This document shows, piece after piece, positions 44,045-53,888 of a stretch of DNA of 64,000 bases. The stretch covers positions 124,001-188,000 of the forward strand of contig NZ_CP170723.1 of the NCBI RefSeq assembly GCF_043099285.1. Reading direction: 5' to 3'. Positions within the stretch are counted from its first letter, which is position 1. Each line of letters opens with the position of its first letter. The notes beneath the pieces were generated by a model that searched no databases, had not been told where the DNA came from, and saw only the letters and a program-made list of their open reading frames with translations. This DNA is from Oryzobacter telluris (GTDB lineage: Bacteria > Actinomycetota > Actinomycetes > Actinomycetales > Dermatophilaceae). A program made the position numbers and the translations under genes.

Positions 44045-45631
44045 ATGAGCGACACGACGGCCCCCGCGGCCGCCCCCCTCCTGCGGATGTCCGGCATCCG
44101 CAAGACCTTCGGGCCGGTCGTGGCCCTGGACGGCGTCGACTTCACGGTCGCGCCGCGCCAGGTCCACGGCCTGCTCGGCGGCAACGGCGCGGGCAAGACG
44201 ACCCTGATGAACGTCCTCTACGGGCTGTACGCCCCGGATGCCGGCACGGTCGAGATCGAGGGCCGGCCCGTCGACATCGCCTCGCCCCGCGACGCCATCG
44301 CGGCCGGGGTGGGCATGGTGCACCAGACCTTCCTGCAGGTCGACGTGTTCACCGTGGCCGAGAACGTCGTCCTCGGGACCTCCACCAAGGGCATCGACGT
44401 CGTGGAGCGGCTGCGCGAGCTGTCCGACCGGTTCGGCCTGTCGGTCGACCCCACCGCCCGCGTCGCCGACCTCCCCGTCGGGGTGCGCCAGCGAGTCGAG
44501 ATCCTCAAGGCGCTCTACCGCGGCGCCAAGGTCCTCGTCCTCGACGAGCCGACGACCAACCTCACGCCGCAGGAGGTCGACGACCTCTTCGGCTCGATGC
44601 GCGCCATCGTCGACGAGGGGATGTCGGTCGTCCTCATCACCCACAAGATCCGCGAGACGATGGCCGTCTGCGACGCGATGACGATCATGCGCGACGGCCA
44701 GTGGGTCGCCACGGTCGACGCCGCGCAGACCACCGCCGACGACCTCGCCTCCCGGATGGTCGGCTCGGCCGCCGACGCGGACGACGACACCGTCAAGCTC
44801 GCCCTCGGTGAGGTCGAGGTCGGCGAGGCCACCATCGACACCCCCCACGCCACCGGCACCGACGCCGAGGACGCCGACGCGGCCGAGGGGCTCGTCGTCC
44901 GCGGCCTGACGGTCCAGGGTCCCGGCGGCGCCACCGGCCCCGCCCTCGTCGACGACGTGTCGATCACCCTGCGCCGCGGCGAGATCCTCGGCATCGCCGG
45001 CGTGGCCGGCAACGGACAGGTCGAGCTGGCCGAGGCCCTCACCGGATGCCGTTCCGCCGCAGGCTCGTTCGTGCTCGACGGCACCGACCTCGCCGGCCGG
45101 TCGACCGCCGACTGGCTCGACGCCGGCGTCGTCTACGTCCCCGAGGACCGCCAGCGCGACGGCATCCTGCCCGGGGCCGGCATCACCGAGAACCTCGTCC
45201 TGGGCTCGCACCGGCGCCGTGCGCGGGGCGGCCTCATCAACTGGGGCGAGGCCCGTGCCGAGGCCGTGACGGCCATCGAGGAGTTCAGCGTCAAGACGCC
45301 GAGCGCCTCCACGCCGTGCGGCCAGCTCTCCGGCGGCAACATCCAGCGCGTCATCCTCGCCCGCGCCTTCGCACACCAGCCCAAGGTCCTGTTGCTGCAC
45401 AACCCGACCCGCGGCCTCGACATCGCCTCCACGGCCTTCGTCTACGACCGCGTGCGGCGGGCGGCCTCCGAGGGCTGCGTCGTCATCGTCATCTCCGAGG
45501 ACCTCGACGAGGTCATCGCCCTGGCCGACCGCGTCTCGGTCGTCTACTCCGGCCGGCTCGTCGGTGACGTCGCCCGCGGCGCCACCGACCCGTACGAGCT
45601 CGGCCGCCTCATGACAGGAGTGGGTGCATGA
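44045..45631 (+). CDS. ABC transporter ATPase, tandem domains, sugar/nucleoside type
   Basis: A 528-residue protein with two ABC domains in the RbsA/NupA layout. The first has Walker A GGNGAGKT (45-52) and Walker B VLVLDEPTTNL. The second has a degenerate P-loop (GVAGNGQVEL), the signature LSGGNIQR and the sequence LLHNPTRGLD in place of the usual Asp-Glu. It energises nucleoside-like import with the two permeases. It overlaps the first permease gene by four bases. Confidence 0.92.
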   Translation: MSDTTAPAAAPLLRMSGIRKTFGPVVALDGVDFTVAPRQVHGLLGGNGAGKTTLMNVLYGLYAPDAGTVEIEGRPVDIASPRDAIAAGVGMVHQTFLQVDVFTVAENVVLGTSTKGIDVVERLRELSDRFGLSVDPTARVADLPVGVRQRVEILKALYRGAKVLVLDEPTTNLTPQEVDDLFGSMRAIVDEGMSVVLITHKIRETMAVCDAMTIMRDGQWVATVDAAQTTADDLASRMVGSAADADDDTVKLALGEVEVGEATIDTPHATGTDAEDADAAEGLVVRGLTVQGPGGATGPALVDDVSITLRRGEILGIAGVAGNGQVELAEALTGCRSAAGSFVLDGTDLAGRSTADWLDAGVVYVPEDRQRDGILPGAGITENLVLGSHRRRARGGLINWGEARAEAVTAIEEFSVKTPSASTPCGQLSGGNIQRVILARAFAHQPKVLLLHNPTRGLDIASTAFVYDRVRRAASEGCVVIVISEDLDEVIALADRVSVVYSGRLVGDVARGATDPYELGRLMTGVGA

Positions 45632-46707
45632 GCACCGCCGTCCTCGCCCGGCCCACCGTGGCCGACCGCGCCCGCACCGCCGCCGTCGCGGCGGTGCCCT
45701 ACGTGCTGGCGGTCCTCGCGGCGTTCGCGGTCGTCGCGGTCGTCATCGTGCTGCTCGGCCACGACCCGGTGCGGGCGTTCCGCGCGGTGCTCACCAACTC
45801 GTTCCGCAACCCCACGGGCATGGTCCAGACCCTGCAGAAGTGGGTGCCGCTCACCCTGCTGGCGCTCGCCTTCGCCATCCCCCTGGCCGCCGGCCGGTTC
45901 AACATCGGTGGCGAGGGGCAGATGATCCTCGGCGCCACCGGCTCGGTGGCCGTCGGCATCACGCTGTCGGACCTGCCGCTCGTCGTGCTGCTGCCCCTGA
46001 CGATCCTCGCGGGCGTCGCGGCCGGCGCGGTCTGGGCCGGCATCTCGGCCTGGCTGATGCAGCGCTTCCACGTCAACGAGATCCTCTCCACGGTCCTGCT
46101 GAACTTCGTGTCGTTCGAGATCCTCGACTTCTTCGCGTCGGTCGTCTGGTCCGACCCGGGCGCGGGCGGAGCGGTGACCCTCCCCATCGGCGAGGGCGCG
46201 GTGCTGCCGACGCTGGGCCGCCCCCCGATGCACGTGGGTGTCATCCTCGTGGCCCTGCTGGCCGCTGCCGCAGCGGTTCTCGCGCGCCGCAGCGTCGCCG
46301 GCTTCGAGCTGACGGCCGTCGGCCTCAACGAGCGTGCGGCGCGCCTCCACGGCGTGCGCACCGGTCGCGTCGCCGTGATGTCGATGGTCGTGGCGGGCGC
46401 CATCGGTGGTCTCGCCGGCGCCATCGAGGTCGCGGGCGTCCACCAGCGGATGCTCGAGGGGATCCAGAGCAACTTCCTGCTGCTCGGCATCATCATCGGG
46501 CTCATCGCCCGGGGGTCGCTGACGGCCGTGCCGTTCGTGGCGTTCGGGATCGCCGTCCTCGAGGTCGGCGCCGGCTCGATGCAGCGCGTCTCGGGGGCGC
46601 CCGTCGAGATCGTCCTCATCCTCGAGGGCCTGATCCTGCTGTTCATCCTCATGTCCGACGTCGTCGTCACCCGGATGCGACGCTCCCGAGCGAAGGCGGC
46701 GTCATGA
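45628..46707 (+). CDS. ABC transporter permease, first subunit (nucleoside type)
   Basis: A 359-residue permease of the BPD_transp_2 family with about ten membrane helices. FNIGGEGQMILGA and FELTAVGLNERAARLHGV are family signatures, the latter containing the EAA-like contact loop for the ATPase. It overlaps its neighbours by ATGA on both sides, so the operon is strictly coupled. Confidence 0.92.
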   Translation: MSTAVLARPTVADRARTAAVAAVPYVLAVLAAFAVVAVVIVLLGHDPVRAFRAVLTNSFRNPTGMVQTLQKWVPLTLLALAFAIPLAAGRFNIGGEGQMILGATGSVAVGITLSDLPLVVLLPLTILAGVAAGAVWAGISAWLMQRFHVNEILSTVLLNFVSFEILDFFASVVWSDPGAGGAVTLPIGEGAVLPTLGRPPMHVGVILVALLAAAAAVLARRSVAGFELTAVGLNERAARLHGVRTGRVAVMSMVVAGAIGGLAGAIEVAGVHQRMLEGIQSNFLLLGIIIGLIARGSLTAVPFVAFGIAVLEVGAGSMQRVSGAPVEIVLILEGLILLFILMSDVVVTRMRRSRAKAAS

Positions 46708-47582
46708 CCGAGTTCATCGCCCTGACGATCACCGCGATGGTCCCGTTCCTCTTCGTCGCGCAGGGCACGATGCTCAGCGGCCGCGCCGGCATCTTCAACG
46801 TGTCGCAGGAGGGGCTCATGCTCCTCGGTGCGGCCGTGGGCTACCTCGTGTCGCTGGCGGTCGGCTCCAACGCCGTCGGCCTCGTCGTCGCGGGCCTGGC
46901 CGGAGCCGTGTTCGGCGCGGTACTGGCCTGGGCGACGACCTACCTGCGGATGGACCAGTTCGTCGTCGGCCTGGCCCTGTTCTTCCTCGCGGGCGGCACG
47001 GCGAGCCTGCTCTACCGCGTCGTCATCGGTGACGACGAGCCGCCGCGCATCAAGCCGTTGCCCGCGGTGCTGCTCGGGCAGGACCTCCTCGTCTACCTCG
47101 CGATCGCGATGTCGGTGGCGCTGTGGTGGTGGCTGTACCGCACCGACGCCGGCATGCGGCTGCGCTCGGTGGGTGAGAACCCCAAGGCCGCCGACAGCCT
47201 CGGCATCGACGTCGTCCGCACCCGGATGGTCGCGGGCACCGTCGGCGCCGCCCTGATGGCGACTGGCGGCGCCTACCTGCCGATGGTCTTCTCCGGGGTC
47301 TACGCCGACGGCATCGTCGCCGGCCGCGGCTGGCTCGCCATCGCCCTGGCGTTCTTCGGCGGCTGGCGCCCGCAGCTCATCGCCCTGGGGTCGCTGTTCT
47401 TCGCCGCGATGGAGGTCATGGCCCAGAAGGCGCAGGTCTCCGGTTTGGCGATCCCCCACCAGTTCGTGTCGATGCTGCCCTACGTGGCGACCCTGCTCGT
47501 CATGGTCTTCGCGTTCCGCTGGGCCCTCGTCCCGCAGTTCCTCGGTCGCAACTACGACCGGGAGTCCAGGCTCGTCGGCTAG
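46704..47582 (+). CDS. ABC transporter permease, second subunit (nucleoside type)
   Basis: A 292-residue BPD_transp_2 permease with about eight membrane helices. It has FNVSQEGLMLLGA near the N-terminus and MRLRSVGENPKAADSLGIDV as the ATPase-contact loop. It pairs with the preceding permease, overlapping it by ATGA. A terminator follows the stop by 20 bases and ends the operon. Confidence 0.92.
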   Translation: MTEFIALTITAMVPFLFVAQGTMLSGRAGIFNVSQEGLMLLGAAVGYLVSLAVGSNAVGLVVAGLAGAVFGAVLAWATTYLRMDQFVVGLALFFLAGGTASLLYRVVIGDDEPPRIKPLPAVLLGQDLLVYLAIAMSVALWWWLYRTDAGMRLRSVGENPKAADSLGIDVVRTRMVAGTVGAALMATGGAYLPMVFSGVYADGIVAGRGWLAIALAFFGGWRPQLIALGSLFFAAMEVMAQKAQVSGLAIPHQFVSMLPYVATLLVMVFAFRWALVPQFLGRNYDRESRLVG

Positions 47583-47602
47583 CGCCGCGGGCCCGCCCCG
47601 AC

Positions 47603-47631
47603 GCCGCCTCCCACCCTGCTCGGGAGGCGGC
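47603..47631 (+). terminator. Hairpin terminator after the nucleoside ABC operon
   Basis: A perfect ten-base stem (GCCGCCTCCC / GGGAGGCGGC) with a nine-base loop. Confidence 0.7.
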
Positions 47632-47742
47632 GCCGCGGCATGCCCGGCGGCGGGTCGGCCTGTCCCCGAGCCCGGTCCGACGTTCACCAGCCGTTCGCCG
47701 ATGAGCCGGTTCCTAGCGGTCGCGGGGGCCCCCGGGGGGTGT

Positions 47743-47748
47743 TAGGTT
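47743..47748 (+). promoter_or_regulatory. -10 element of the secreted nuclease gene
   Basis: TAGGTT lies 66 bases before ATG 47815, giving a normal leader with CTGGAGG four bases before the start codon. A -35 box is not clear. Confidence 0.3.
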
Positions 47749-47814
47749 CACGCCGCAAACCTGTGGTCGAGGCGGCGTGACCCGTCGGCCTCCCACCCTT
47801 TCCCTGGAGGATGT

Positions 47815-50800
47815 ATGGCCGTCTCGCCGTTCCGTCGGTTCGTGACGAGGGTCGCCGTCGGCGCCCTCGCCGTGGCCGTTCCCGTCGTGCTGACGCCCCC
47901 GCCGGCGTCGGCTGCCGCCCCCACCGAGCTGTTCATCTCGGAGTACGTCGAGGGCTCGAGCCAGAACAAGGCGCTCGAGATCTACAACGGCACCGCAGCG
48001 GGGGTGAACCTCGCCGACCAGGGGTACAACGTGCAGTTCTTCGCCAACGCGAACACCGCCGCGGGACTGACGATCGCCCTCACGGGCACCGTGGCGCCCG
48101 GCGAGGTCTTCGTGCTCGCCCAGGCCTCGGCGGACGCCGCGGTCATCGCGGTCGCGGATCAGCAGAACACGAGCACCAGCTGGTACAACGGCAACGACAC
48201 CGTCGTCCTGCGCAAGGGCACGACCGTGGTCGACTCGCTCGGCCAGATCGCGTCGAACCCCACGACCGAGTGGGGTAGCGGCCTCACCAGCACCGCCGAC
48301 AACACGCTGCGCCGCAAGGCCTCGATCTGCGCCGGTGACACGGACCCGACCAACGCCTTCGACCCATCGGTCGAGTGGAACGGGTTCGCCAACAACACCT
48401 TCGACGGCCTCGGCAGCCACACCTCCGACTGCGGCGGCACCCCGCCGACCGACGCGGCCCCCACCGTCGCCAGCGTGACCCCGGTGGCCGGCTCGACCGC
48501 TCCCGCGGACACGGACGTCGTCGTGACGTTCAGCGAGGTCGTCTCGGCCCCCGCCTCCGCCTTCGCGCTGAGCTGCGCCGGCTCCCCGGTGGCCTTCGCC
48601 CTGACCGGCGGCCCGACCACCTACACCCTGAACCCGACGACGAACCTCGCCGCGGACGCCGCGTGCACGCTCACCGTCACGGGCTCGGCCGTCAGCGACA
48701 CCGACACCATCGACCCGCCGGACACCATGGCGGCCGACCACACCTCGGCCTTCACCGTCGCCCCGGCGCCGGTCGACCAGTGCGCGCTTCCCGCGACCGC
48801 CATCGGGGCGGTGCAGGGCTCTGGCGAGGCCACCCCCGTCGCCGGCCAGCAGCGCACGGTGCGCGGCGTCGTCATCGGCGACCACGAGGGCCCGTCCCCC
48901 AACCTGCGCGGCTTCTACCTCCAGGACTCCGGTGACGGCGACGCCGCCACCTCCGATGGCATCTTCGTCTTCAACGGCGGCAACCAGGACCTCGTCTCCC
49001 TCGGTGACGTCGTCACGGTGACCGGCACCGCCGGCGAGAGCAACGGACAGTCGCAGATCTCGACCAACGCGGCCGGCATCTCGGTCTGCGGCACCGGCAC
49101 CGTCGCCCCGACCGAGGTCGCGCTGCCCGTCTCGAGCCTCGCCGACCTCGAGAAGGTCGAGGGCATGCTCGTCACGTACCCGCAGGACCTCTACGTGACC
49201 GAGCACTTCCAGCTCGGCCGCTTCGGGCAGGTCACGCTCTCCGGTCTCGACCGCCTCGACGTGCCCACCAACGTCGTGGCGCCCGGCGCCGCGGCCCAGG
49301 CACTCCAGGCCGAGAACAACCTGCGCAAGATCGTTCTCGACGACTCCACCCAGGCCCAGAATCCCGACCCCATCCCGTTCGCCCGCGGCGGCCAGCCGCT
49401 GTCGGCCGACAACACGCTGCGCGGCGGTGACACCGTCGCCGGCCTCACCGGGGTCATGACCTACACCTGGGGCGGCAACGCCTCCAGCCCGAACGCGTAC
49501 CGGGTCCGCCCGATCCGCGCGCTCGGCGGTGCGGTGGACTTCGAGCCCGCCAACCCGCGCCCCTCCGTGCGTGAGGACGTGCACGGCGACGTCGCCGTCG
49601 GCGCGATGAACCTGCTCAACCTGTTCAACACCTTCACCGGCTGCCAGGGCGGTGACGGCGGGGCGTCCCTCGACTGCCGTGGCGCCAACACCTCGGTGGA
49701 GTTCGAGCGCCAGGTCGCCAAGACCGTCGCGGCGATCACCAAGGTCGACGCCGACGTCCTCGGCATCAACGAGATCGAGAACGACGGCTACGGCTCGACC
49801 AGCATGGTCCAGGAGCTCGTGAACCGCCTCAACGTCGGCCGCACGGAGGCCGAGCGGTACACCTTCGTCAACCCGGACCCGGCCAACGGCGTCAACAGCC
49901 TCGGCAGCGACGCGATCAAGGTCGGCATGCTCTACAAGCCGGCCGAGGTCACCCCGATCGGCACGACCGCGGTCCTCAACACCGTGGCCTTCGTCAACGG
50001 TGGCGACCCCGCCCCCCGAGCGCGCCCCTCGCTGGCCCAGGCCTTCCGGGTGAACGCGACCGGTGGCACCTTCGTCGCCGACGTGAACCACTTCAAGTCC
50101 AAGGGTTCGCCGTGCAGCGTCCCCGACGCCGGTGACGGCCAGGGCAACTGCAACGCGGTCCGCACCCGGTCCGCGCAGGAGCTGGGCAGCTGGCTCGCCT
50201 CCGACCCCACGGGCACCGGCGAGGCCGACGCCCTCATCCTCGGCGACCTGAACTCGTACGCGAAGGAGGACCCGATCCGCACCCTCGAGTCGGCCGGGTT
50301 CACCAACCTCGTCAACGAGTTCGTCGGCGACGACGCCTACTCGTACGTCTTCGACGGGCAGTGGGGCTACCTCGACCACGCCCTCGGCAGCGCCGGGATC
50401 GTCAGCCAGGTCACCGGGGTCACGGAGTACCACATCAACTCCGACGAGCCCGCGATCCTCGACTACAACACCGAGTTCAAGTCGGCCGGCCAGATCGCCA
50501 GCCTGTACGCGCCGGACGAGTTCCGGGTCTCCGACCACGACCCGATCATCGTGGGCCTCAAGCCGAACTCGGCGCCCACGGTCGAGGCGGCGTTCGTCGA
50601 CGGCTCCGTGTCGTGCGGCACCGGCAACGCCTCGCTGAAGGTCACCTTCACCGACCGCGACGAGGCCGACACCCACCGGGCCACCGTGGCCTGGGGTGAC
50701 GGCACGCCCGACACCGTCGTCGACCCGGCCACGAGCCCGCTGACCCTGGCGCACACCTATGCCAGGGCCGGCCGCTACACCGCCACGGTCACCGTCACCG

Positions 50801-51150
50801 ACAGCCACGGCCTGTCGACGACGAGGACCGCGGCGGTCACCGTCGAGTACACGAGCACCGGCATCCTGCCGCCGCTCGGCAAGGGCACGACGGCCAAGTA
50901 CGGCTCGACCGTGCCGGTGAAGATCCAGTACCGCGACTGCGACGGCACGGTCCCGACCGGCATCGCGCCCGTCGTCACGGTCCGCCAGGGCTCCACGGTG
51001 CTCGTCACCGGCTCGCCGACCCTCGCCGACGGCGAGTGGAAGTACGAGCTCAAGACGGGCGGCCTGCCCGGTCCCGGCACCTACACGGTCACCGTGACCG
51101 TGCCGGCCACGGGCCAGACCGACACGGCGACGCTGACGCTGCGTCGCTGA
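47815..51150 (+). CDS. Secreted multidomain nuclease (lamin-tail, EEP and PKD domains)
   Basis: An 1111-residue exported protein. The signal peptide ends at PASAAAP. A lamin-tail-like domain (FISEYVEGSSQNKALEIYNG), a Big/SwmB-like domain and an OB-like ExeM region (GRVRGVV-type, IRGFYLQDSGDGD-like) precede an endonuclease/exonuclease/phosphatase domain at about 600-920: GINEIEND, DVNHFKSKG, LILGDLNSYAKEDP and SDHDPIIVGL. A PKD domain (HRATVAWGDG) and an Ig-like C-terminus follow. It resembles extracellular DNases of the ExeM/NucH kind, probably for DNA scavenging. There is no sortase motif at the C-terminus. Confidence 0.88.
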   Translation: MAVSPFRRFVTRVAVGALAVAVPVVLTPPPASAAAPTELFISEYVEGSSQNKALEIYNGTAAGVNLADQGYNVQFFANANTAAGLTIALTGTVAPGEVFVLAQASADAAVIAVADQQNTSTSWYNGNDTVVLRKGTTVVDSLGQIASNPTTEWGSGLTSTADNTLRRKASICAGDTDPTNAFDPSVEWNGFANNTFDGLGSHTSDCGGTPPTDAAPTVASVTPVAGSTAPADTDVVVTFSEVVSAPASAFALSCAGSPVAFALTGGPTTYTLNPTTNLAADAACTLTVTGSAVSDTDTIDPPDTMAADHTSAFTVAPAPVDQCALPATAIGAVQGSGEATPVAGQQRTVRGVVIGDHEGPSPNLRGFYLQDSGDGDAATSDGIFVFNGGNQDLVSLGDVVTVTGTAGESNGQSQISTNAAGISVCGTGTVAPTEVALPVSSLADLEKVEGMLVTYPQDLYVTEHFQLGRFGQVTLSGLDRLDVPTNVVAPGAAAQALQAENNLRKIVLDDSTQAQNPDPIPFARGGQPLSADNTLRGGDTVAGLTGVMTYTWGGNASSPNAYRVRPIRALGGAVDFEPANPRPSVREDVHGDVAVGAMNLLNLFNTFTGCQGGDGGASLDCRGANTSVEFERQVAKTVAAITKVDADVLGINEIENDGYGSTSMVQELVNRLNVGRTEAERYTFVNPDPANGVNSLGSDAIKVGMLYKPAEVTPIGTTAVLNTVAFVNGGDPAPRARPSLAQAFRVNATGGTFVADVNHFKSKGSPCSVPDAGDGQGNCNAVRTRSAQELGSWLASDPTGTGEADALILGDLNSYAKEDPIRTLESAGFTNLVNEFVGDDAYSYVFDGQWGYLDHALGSAGIVSQVTGVTEYHINSDEPAILDYNTEFKSAGQIASLYAPDEFRVSDHDPIIVGLKPNSAPTVEAAFVDGSVSCGTGNASLKVTFTDRDEADTHRATVAWGDGTPDTVVDPATSPLTLAHTYARAGRYTATVTVTDSHGLSTTRTAAVTVEYTSTGILPPLGKGTTAKYGSTVPVKIQYRDCDGTVPTGIAPVVTVRQGSTVLVTGSPTLADGEWKYELKTGGLPGPGTYTVTVTVPATGQTDTATLTLRR

Positions 51151-51171
51151 CCGCAGCACCACCGCACGACG

Positions 51172-51207
51172 CAGGAGGCGCCCCACCGCGAGGTGGGGCG
51201 CCTCCTG
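51172..51207. terminator. Bidirectional hairpin terminator
   Basis: A perfect 16-base stem (CAGGAGGCGCCCCACC with its complement at 51192-51207) and a four-base loop lies between the convergent nuclease and M50 peptidase genes. Confidence 0.8.
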
Positions 51208-51225
51208 TCGTGAGGGGGCTGACCC

Positions 51226-51939
51226 TCAGGCGAGGAGCCCGGCGGCGCGCAGGACGGTGGTGCCGACGACCCACGACGCGAACAGGCAGGCGAGGACGAA
51301 GGTCACGTTCCACAGGACCGTCGGCACGCGGGTGAGGCGCGCGAGGACCTCCGGGTCGCTCGTGCCGCGGCGGGGCGCGCCGAGGACGGCCCCGAGGTGG
51401 CGCCAGGCACCGACGAGGAGGGCCACGCCGGCGGCCACGACCACCTGGGCCTGCAGCTCGCCGCCGGCCGCCCACCACAGTGCCCCCGCCCCGAGGAGGA
51501 CGCCGAGGACGACCGCGGCGGTGAGGACCGAGCGGACCCGCAGCAGCGCCGCCACGAGGAGGACGAGGACCCCGGTGAGCACCGGCGCCGACCAGCCGCG
51601 CGCGGCGAGGACGACGAGGAGGGCCCCGACGAGCGCCGGGGCGGGGTAGCCGGCCCAGGTGGTGAGGACGCGGCCGGGGCCGCGCGCCGGGCCCACCGTG
51701 ACGGCGTGCCCGGACATGTCACCGCGCAGGACGAAGCCGGTGAAGCGTCGGCCTGACAGGACCCCGACGAGGGCGTGGCCGAGCTCGTGGACCAGGGTCA
51801 CGCCGAGGCGCAGCACGGTCCAGAGCGGGCCGAACGCGACCGCGACGAGCGCGACACCGAGGACGACGAGGACGGGCGTCCCCGACAGGGACACCGCGTC
51901 CTCCGGGAGCACGCGGGCCCACACCGTGTCGAAGTCCAT
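51226..51939 (-). CDS. M50-family membrane metallopeptidase
   Basis: A 237-residue polytopic protein with the zinc motif HELGHA (His51, Glu52, His55) at the end of its first long helix, as in M50B/S2P-like peptidases. About six membrane helices fill the remainder. Such proteases cleave within or near the membrane, but the substrate is unknown. ATG 51939 is preferred over GTG 51963; neither has an SD. Confidence 0.82.
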   Translation of the reverse strand: MDFDTVWARVLPEDAVSLSGTPVLVVLGVALVAVAFGPLWTVLRLGVTLVHELGHALVGVLSGRRFTGFVLRGDMSGHAVTVGPARGPGRVLTTWAGYPAPALVGALLVVLAARGWSAPVLTGVLVLLVAALLRVRSVLTAAVVLGVLLGAGALWWAAGGELQAQVVVAAGVALLVGAWRHLGAVLGAPRRGTSDPEVLARLTRVPTVLWNVTFVLACLFASWVVGTTVLRAAGLLA

Positions 51940-51986
51940 GGTCGAAGGACCGTAGCCGCTCACGCTGGGCGTGGGCTGGGCGGGTC

Positions 51987-53540
51987 TCAGCGCGAGCGTC
52001 GGCCGCCCGCGCCCTCGGAGAACGACGCCGCGCCACGGGCGGGCCGACCGTTCGAGGGACGACCGGAGGACGCGGGGCGCTGGCCACCGGTGCCGCGGCC
52101 GCCACCGTTCGCGGGGCGACCACCGCCGGACGCCGGGCGCGAGCCCGAGGACGTGGAGTACATGGGGGTCGACCCGCCGGCGGGGGCGCCGCCCTGGCGG
52201 CCGCGGCCACCACCGTTGCCGCTGCCGCCACCCTGGCGACGGGGACGGCCGGAGCCGGCGTCCGCGCCGGTGCGCGGGGTGCGGGGGCCGCGCGGCGCAC
52301 CGCCACCGCCGCCGTTGCCACCGGTACGACGGCCACCCTGGGCCGGGGCGTCGGGCGAGGTGAACGCGCCGTCGAAGGTGCGCTCCCCCGGGGCGATCGT
52401 CTGGAGGAACGGGTGCGTCGCGGTGACCTTGGTCGTCGTCGGCTTGATGCCGGCCCGGCGGGTGAGGTCACGCACGTCGCGGGCCTGGTCGTCGGTCATC
52501 AGGGTCACGACGGTGCCCGAGGCGCCGGCGCGGGCGGTGCGCCCGGAGCGGTGCAGGTACGCCTTGTGCTCGGTGGGCGGGTCAGCGTGGATGACGAGGG
52601 CGACGTCGTCGACGTGGATGCCGCGGGCCGCGATGTCGGTGGCGACGAGCGTGCGCGCCGCGCCGGAGTGGAAGGCGTCCATCGTGCGGGTGCGGGCGTT
52701 CTGGCTGAGGTTGCCGTGCAGCTCGACCGCCGGGACACCGGAGCCGTTGAGCTGCTTCGCGAGCTTCTTGGCGCGGTGCTTGGTGCGGGTGAACACGACG
52801 GTGCGGCCCGGGGCGGCGACGAGGTCGAGCAGGACGCCGGCGTGCGAGTCGGCGGTGACGTGCAGGACGTGGTGGTCCATCGTCGAGATCGGCGACTGCG
52901 CCGAGTCGGCCTCGTGCGTGACGGGGTTCTGGAGGTAGCGGTTGGCGATGACGCCGATGCCGGCGTCGAGCGTCGCGGAGAACAGCATCCGCTGGCCGTT
53001 GCGGGGGGTGGCGTCGAGGAGGCGGCGCACCTGCGGGAGGAAGCCGAGGTCGGCCATGTGGTCGGCCTCGTCGATGACGGTGACCTCGACGGCCTGGAGC
53101 GAGACGTGGCCCTGGCCGATGAGGTCCTCGAGGCGGCCGGGGCACGCGACGACGACGTCGACGCCGCGGCGGATGGCCGAGACCTGCGGGCCCTGGCCCA
53201 CGCCACCGAAGACGGTGCGCGAGGTGAGGCCGAGGCGAGCCGCGAGCGGCGCCATCGCCTCGTCGATCTGGGCGACGAGCTCACGGGTCGGCGCGAGGAT
53301 CAGCGCACGGGGCTGGCGGGCGCCGCGCTGGCGACCGCTGGCCGCGAGCCGGGCCAGGACGGGCAGGAGGAAGGCGACGGTCTTGCCGGAGCCGGTGCGG
53401 CCCCGGCCCAGCACGTCCCGACCCGCGAGGGAGTCGGGCAGCGTCGCGGCCTGGATGGGGGTGGGCGTCGTGATCTCGCGGGTGGCGAGGACCTCGACGA
53501 GGGAGGTGGGCACGCCGAGCGCGCCGAAGGTGGTGGACAA
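51987..53540 (-). CDS. DEAD-box ATP-dependent RNA helicase
   Basis: A 517-residue helicase with Q motif TPTPIQ (25-30), Walker A GRTGSGKT (46-53), PTREL, DEAD (157-160), SAT (188-190) and HRSGRTARAG. The long C-terminal tail is Gly/Arg/Ser-rich, a common RNA-binding extension. Such helicases act in cold adaptation, ribosome assembly and RNA decay. The start is TTG 53540, with GGAGA six bases upstream. The following 348 bases up to 53888 hold an inverted repeat but no gene. Confidence 0.92.
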   Translation of the reverse strand: MSTTFGALGVPTSLVEVLATREITTPTPIQAATLPDSLAGRDVLGRGRTGSGKTVAFLLPVLARLAASGRQRGARQPRALILAPTRELVAQIDEAMAPLAARLGLTSRTVFGGVGQGPQVSAIRRGVDVVVACPGRLEDLIGQGHVSLQAVEVTVIDEADHMADLGFLPQVRRLLDATPRNGQRMLFSATLDAGIGVIANRYLQNPVTHEADSAQSPISTMDHHVLHVTADSHAGVLLDLVAAPGRTVVFTRTKHRAKKLAKQLNGSGVPAVELHGNLSQNARTRTMDAFHSGAARTLVATDIAARGIHVDDVALVIHADPPTEHKAYLHRSGRTARAGASGTVVTLMTDDQARDVRDLTRRAGIKPTTTKVTATHPFLQTIAPGERTFDGAFTSPDAPAQGGRRTGGNGGGGGAPRGPRTPRTGADAGSGRPRRQGGGSGNGGGRGRQGGAPAGGSTPMYSTSSGSRPASGGGRPANGGGRGTGGQRPASSGRPSNGRPARGAASFSEGAGGRRSR

Positions 53541-53767
53541 GAGAGATCTCCGTAGGCGAGTGGGGTCGTCGCGACGGTCGCGTCGGCGACGACGGGGATG
53601 TTCTGCCGGGCGGGCTCTGGGGCCTCGGCGCCGCGCCAGGAGTGGTCTCCCGGTTCGCGTGGCATCGACATCAGACATTCGACGACCCGAGGCAGATGGC
53701 GGGCCGTGGGGTCCATCCTACGGGGTGGGCACCGACATCCCCGCATCGCGCCGGGTCCCGCACCCCT

Positions 53768-53817
53768 CGAACGTGGGTGAAGAGCGTCGGTATGACGACG
53801 GTTCTCACCCACGTTCG
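53768..53817. repeat. Long-spaced perfect inverted repeat
   Basis: CGAACGTGGGTGA at 53768-53780 is repeated inverted at 53805-53817 with a 24-base centre that itself can pair (CGTC / GACG). It lies in the 348-base gap between the divergent helicase and LON-domain genes, and could be a regulator site or a transcribed leader hairpin of the helicase. Confidence 0.55.
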
Positions 53818-53877
53818 CAGGGGGTCGACGGGTTCGACAGCGCTCGCCGACCCTCGTCGGGGCGCTCGCGACGTGCC

Positions 53878-53883
53878 TAGAGT
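53878..53883 (+). promoter_or_regulatory. -10 element of a leaderless promoter (LON-domain gene)
   Basis: TAGAGT ends five bases before ATG 53889, with no SD. Confidence 0.4.
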
Positions 53884-53888
53884 GGCGC

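Noticed and set aside
47713..51186. Minus-strand frame of about 1150 codons opposite the secreted nuclease
   Set aside because: Antisense of a gene with clear nuclease motifs; the product is Val/Arg/Asp/Gly-rich without domain patterns.
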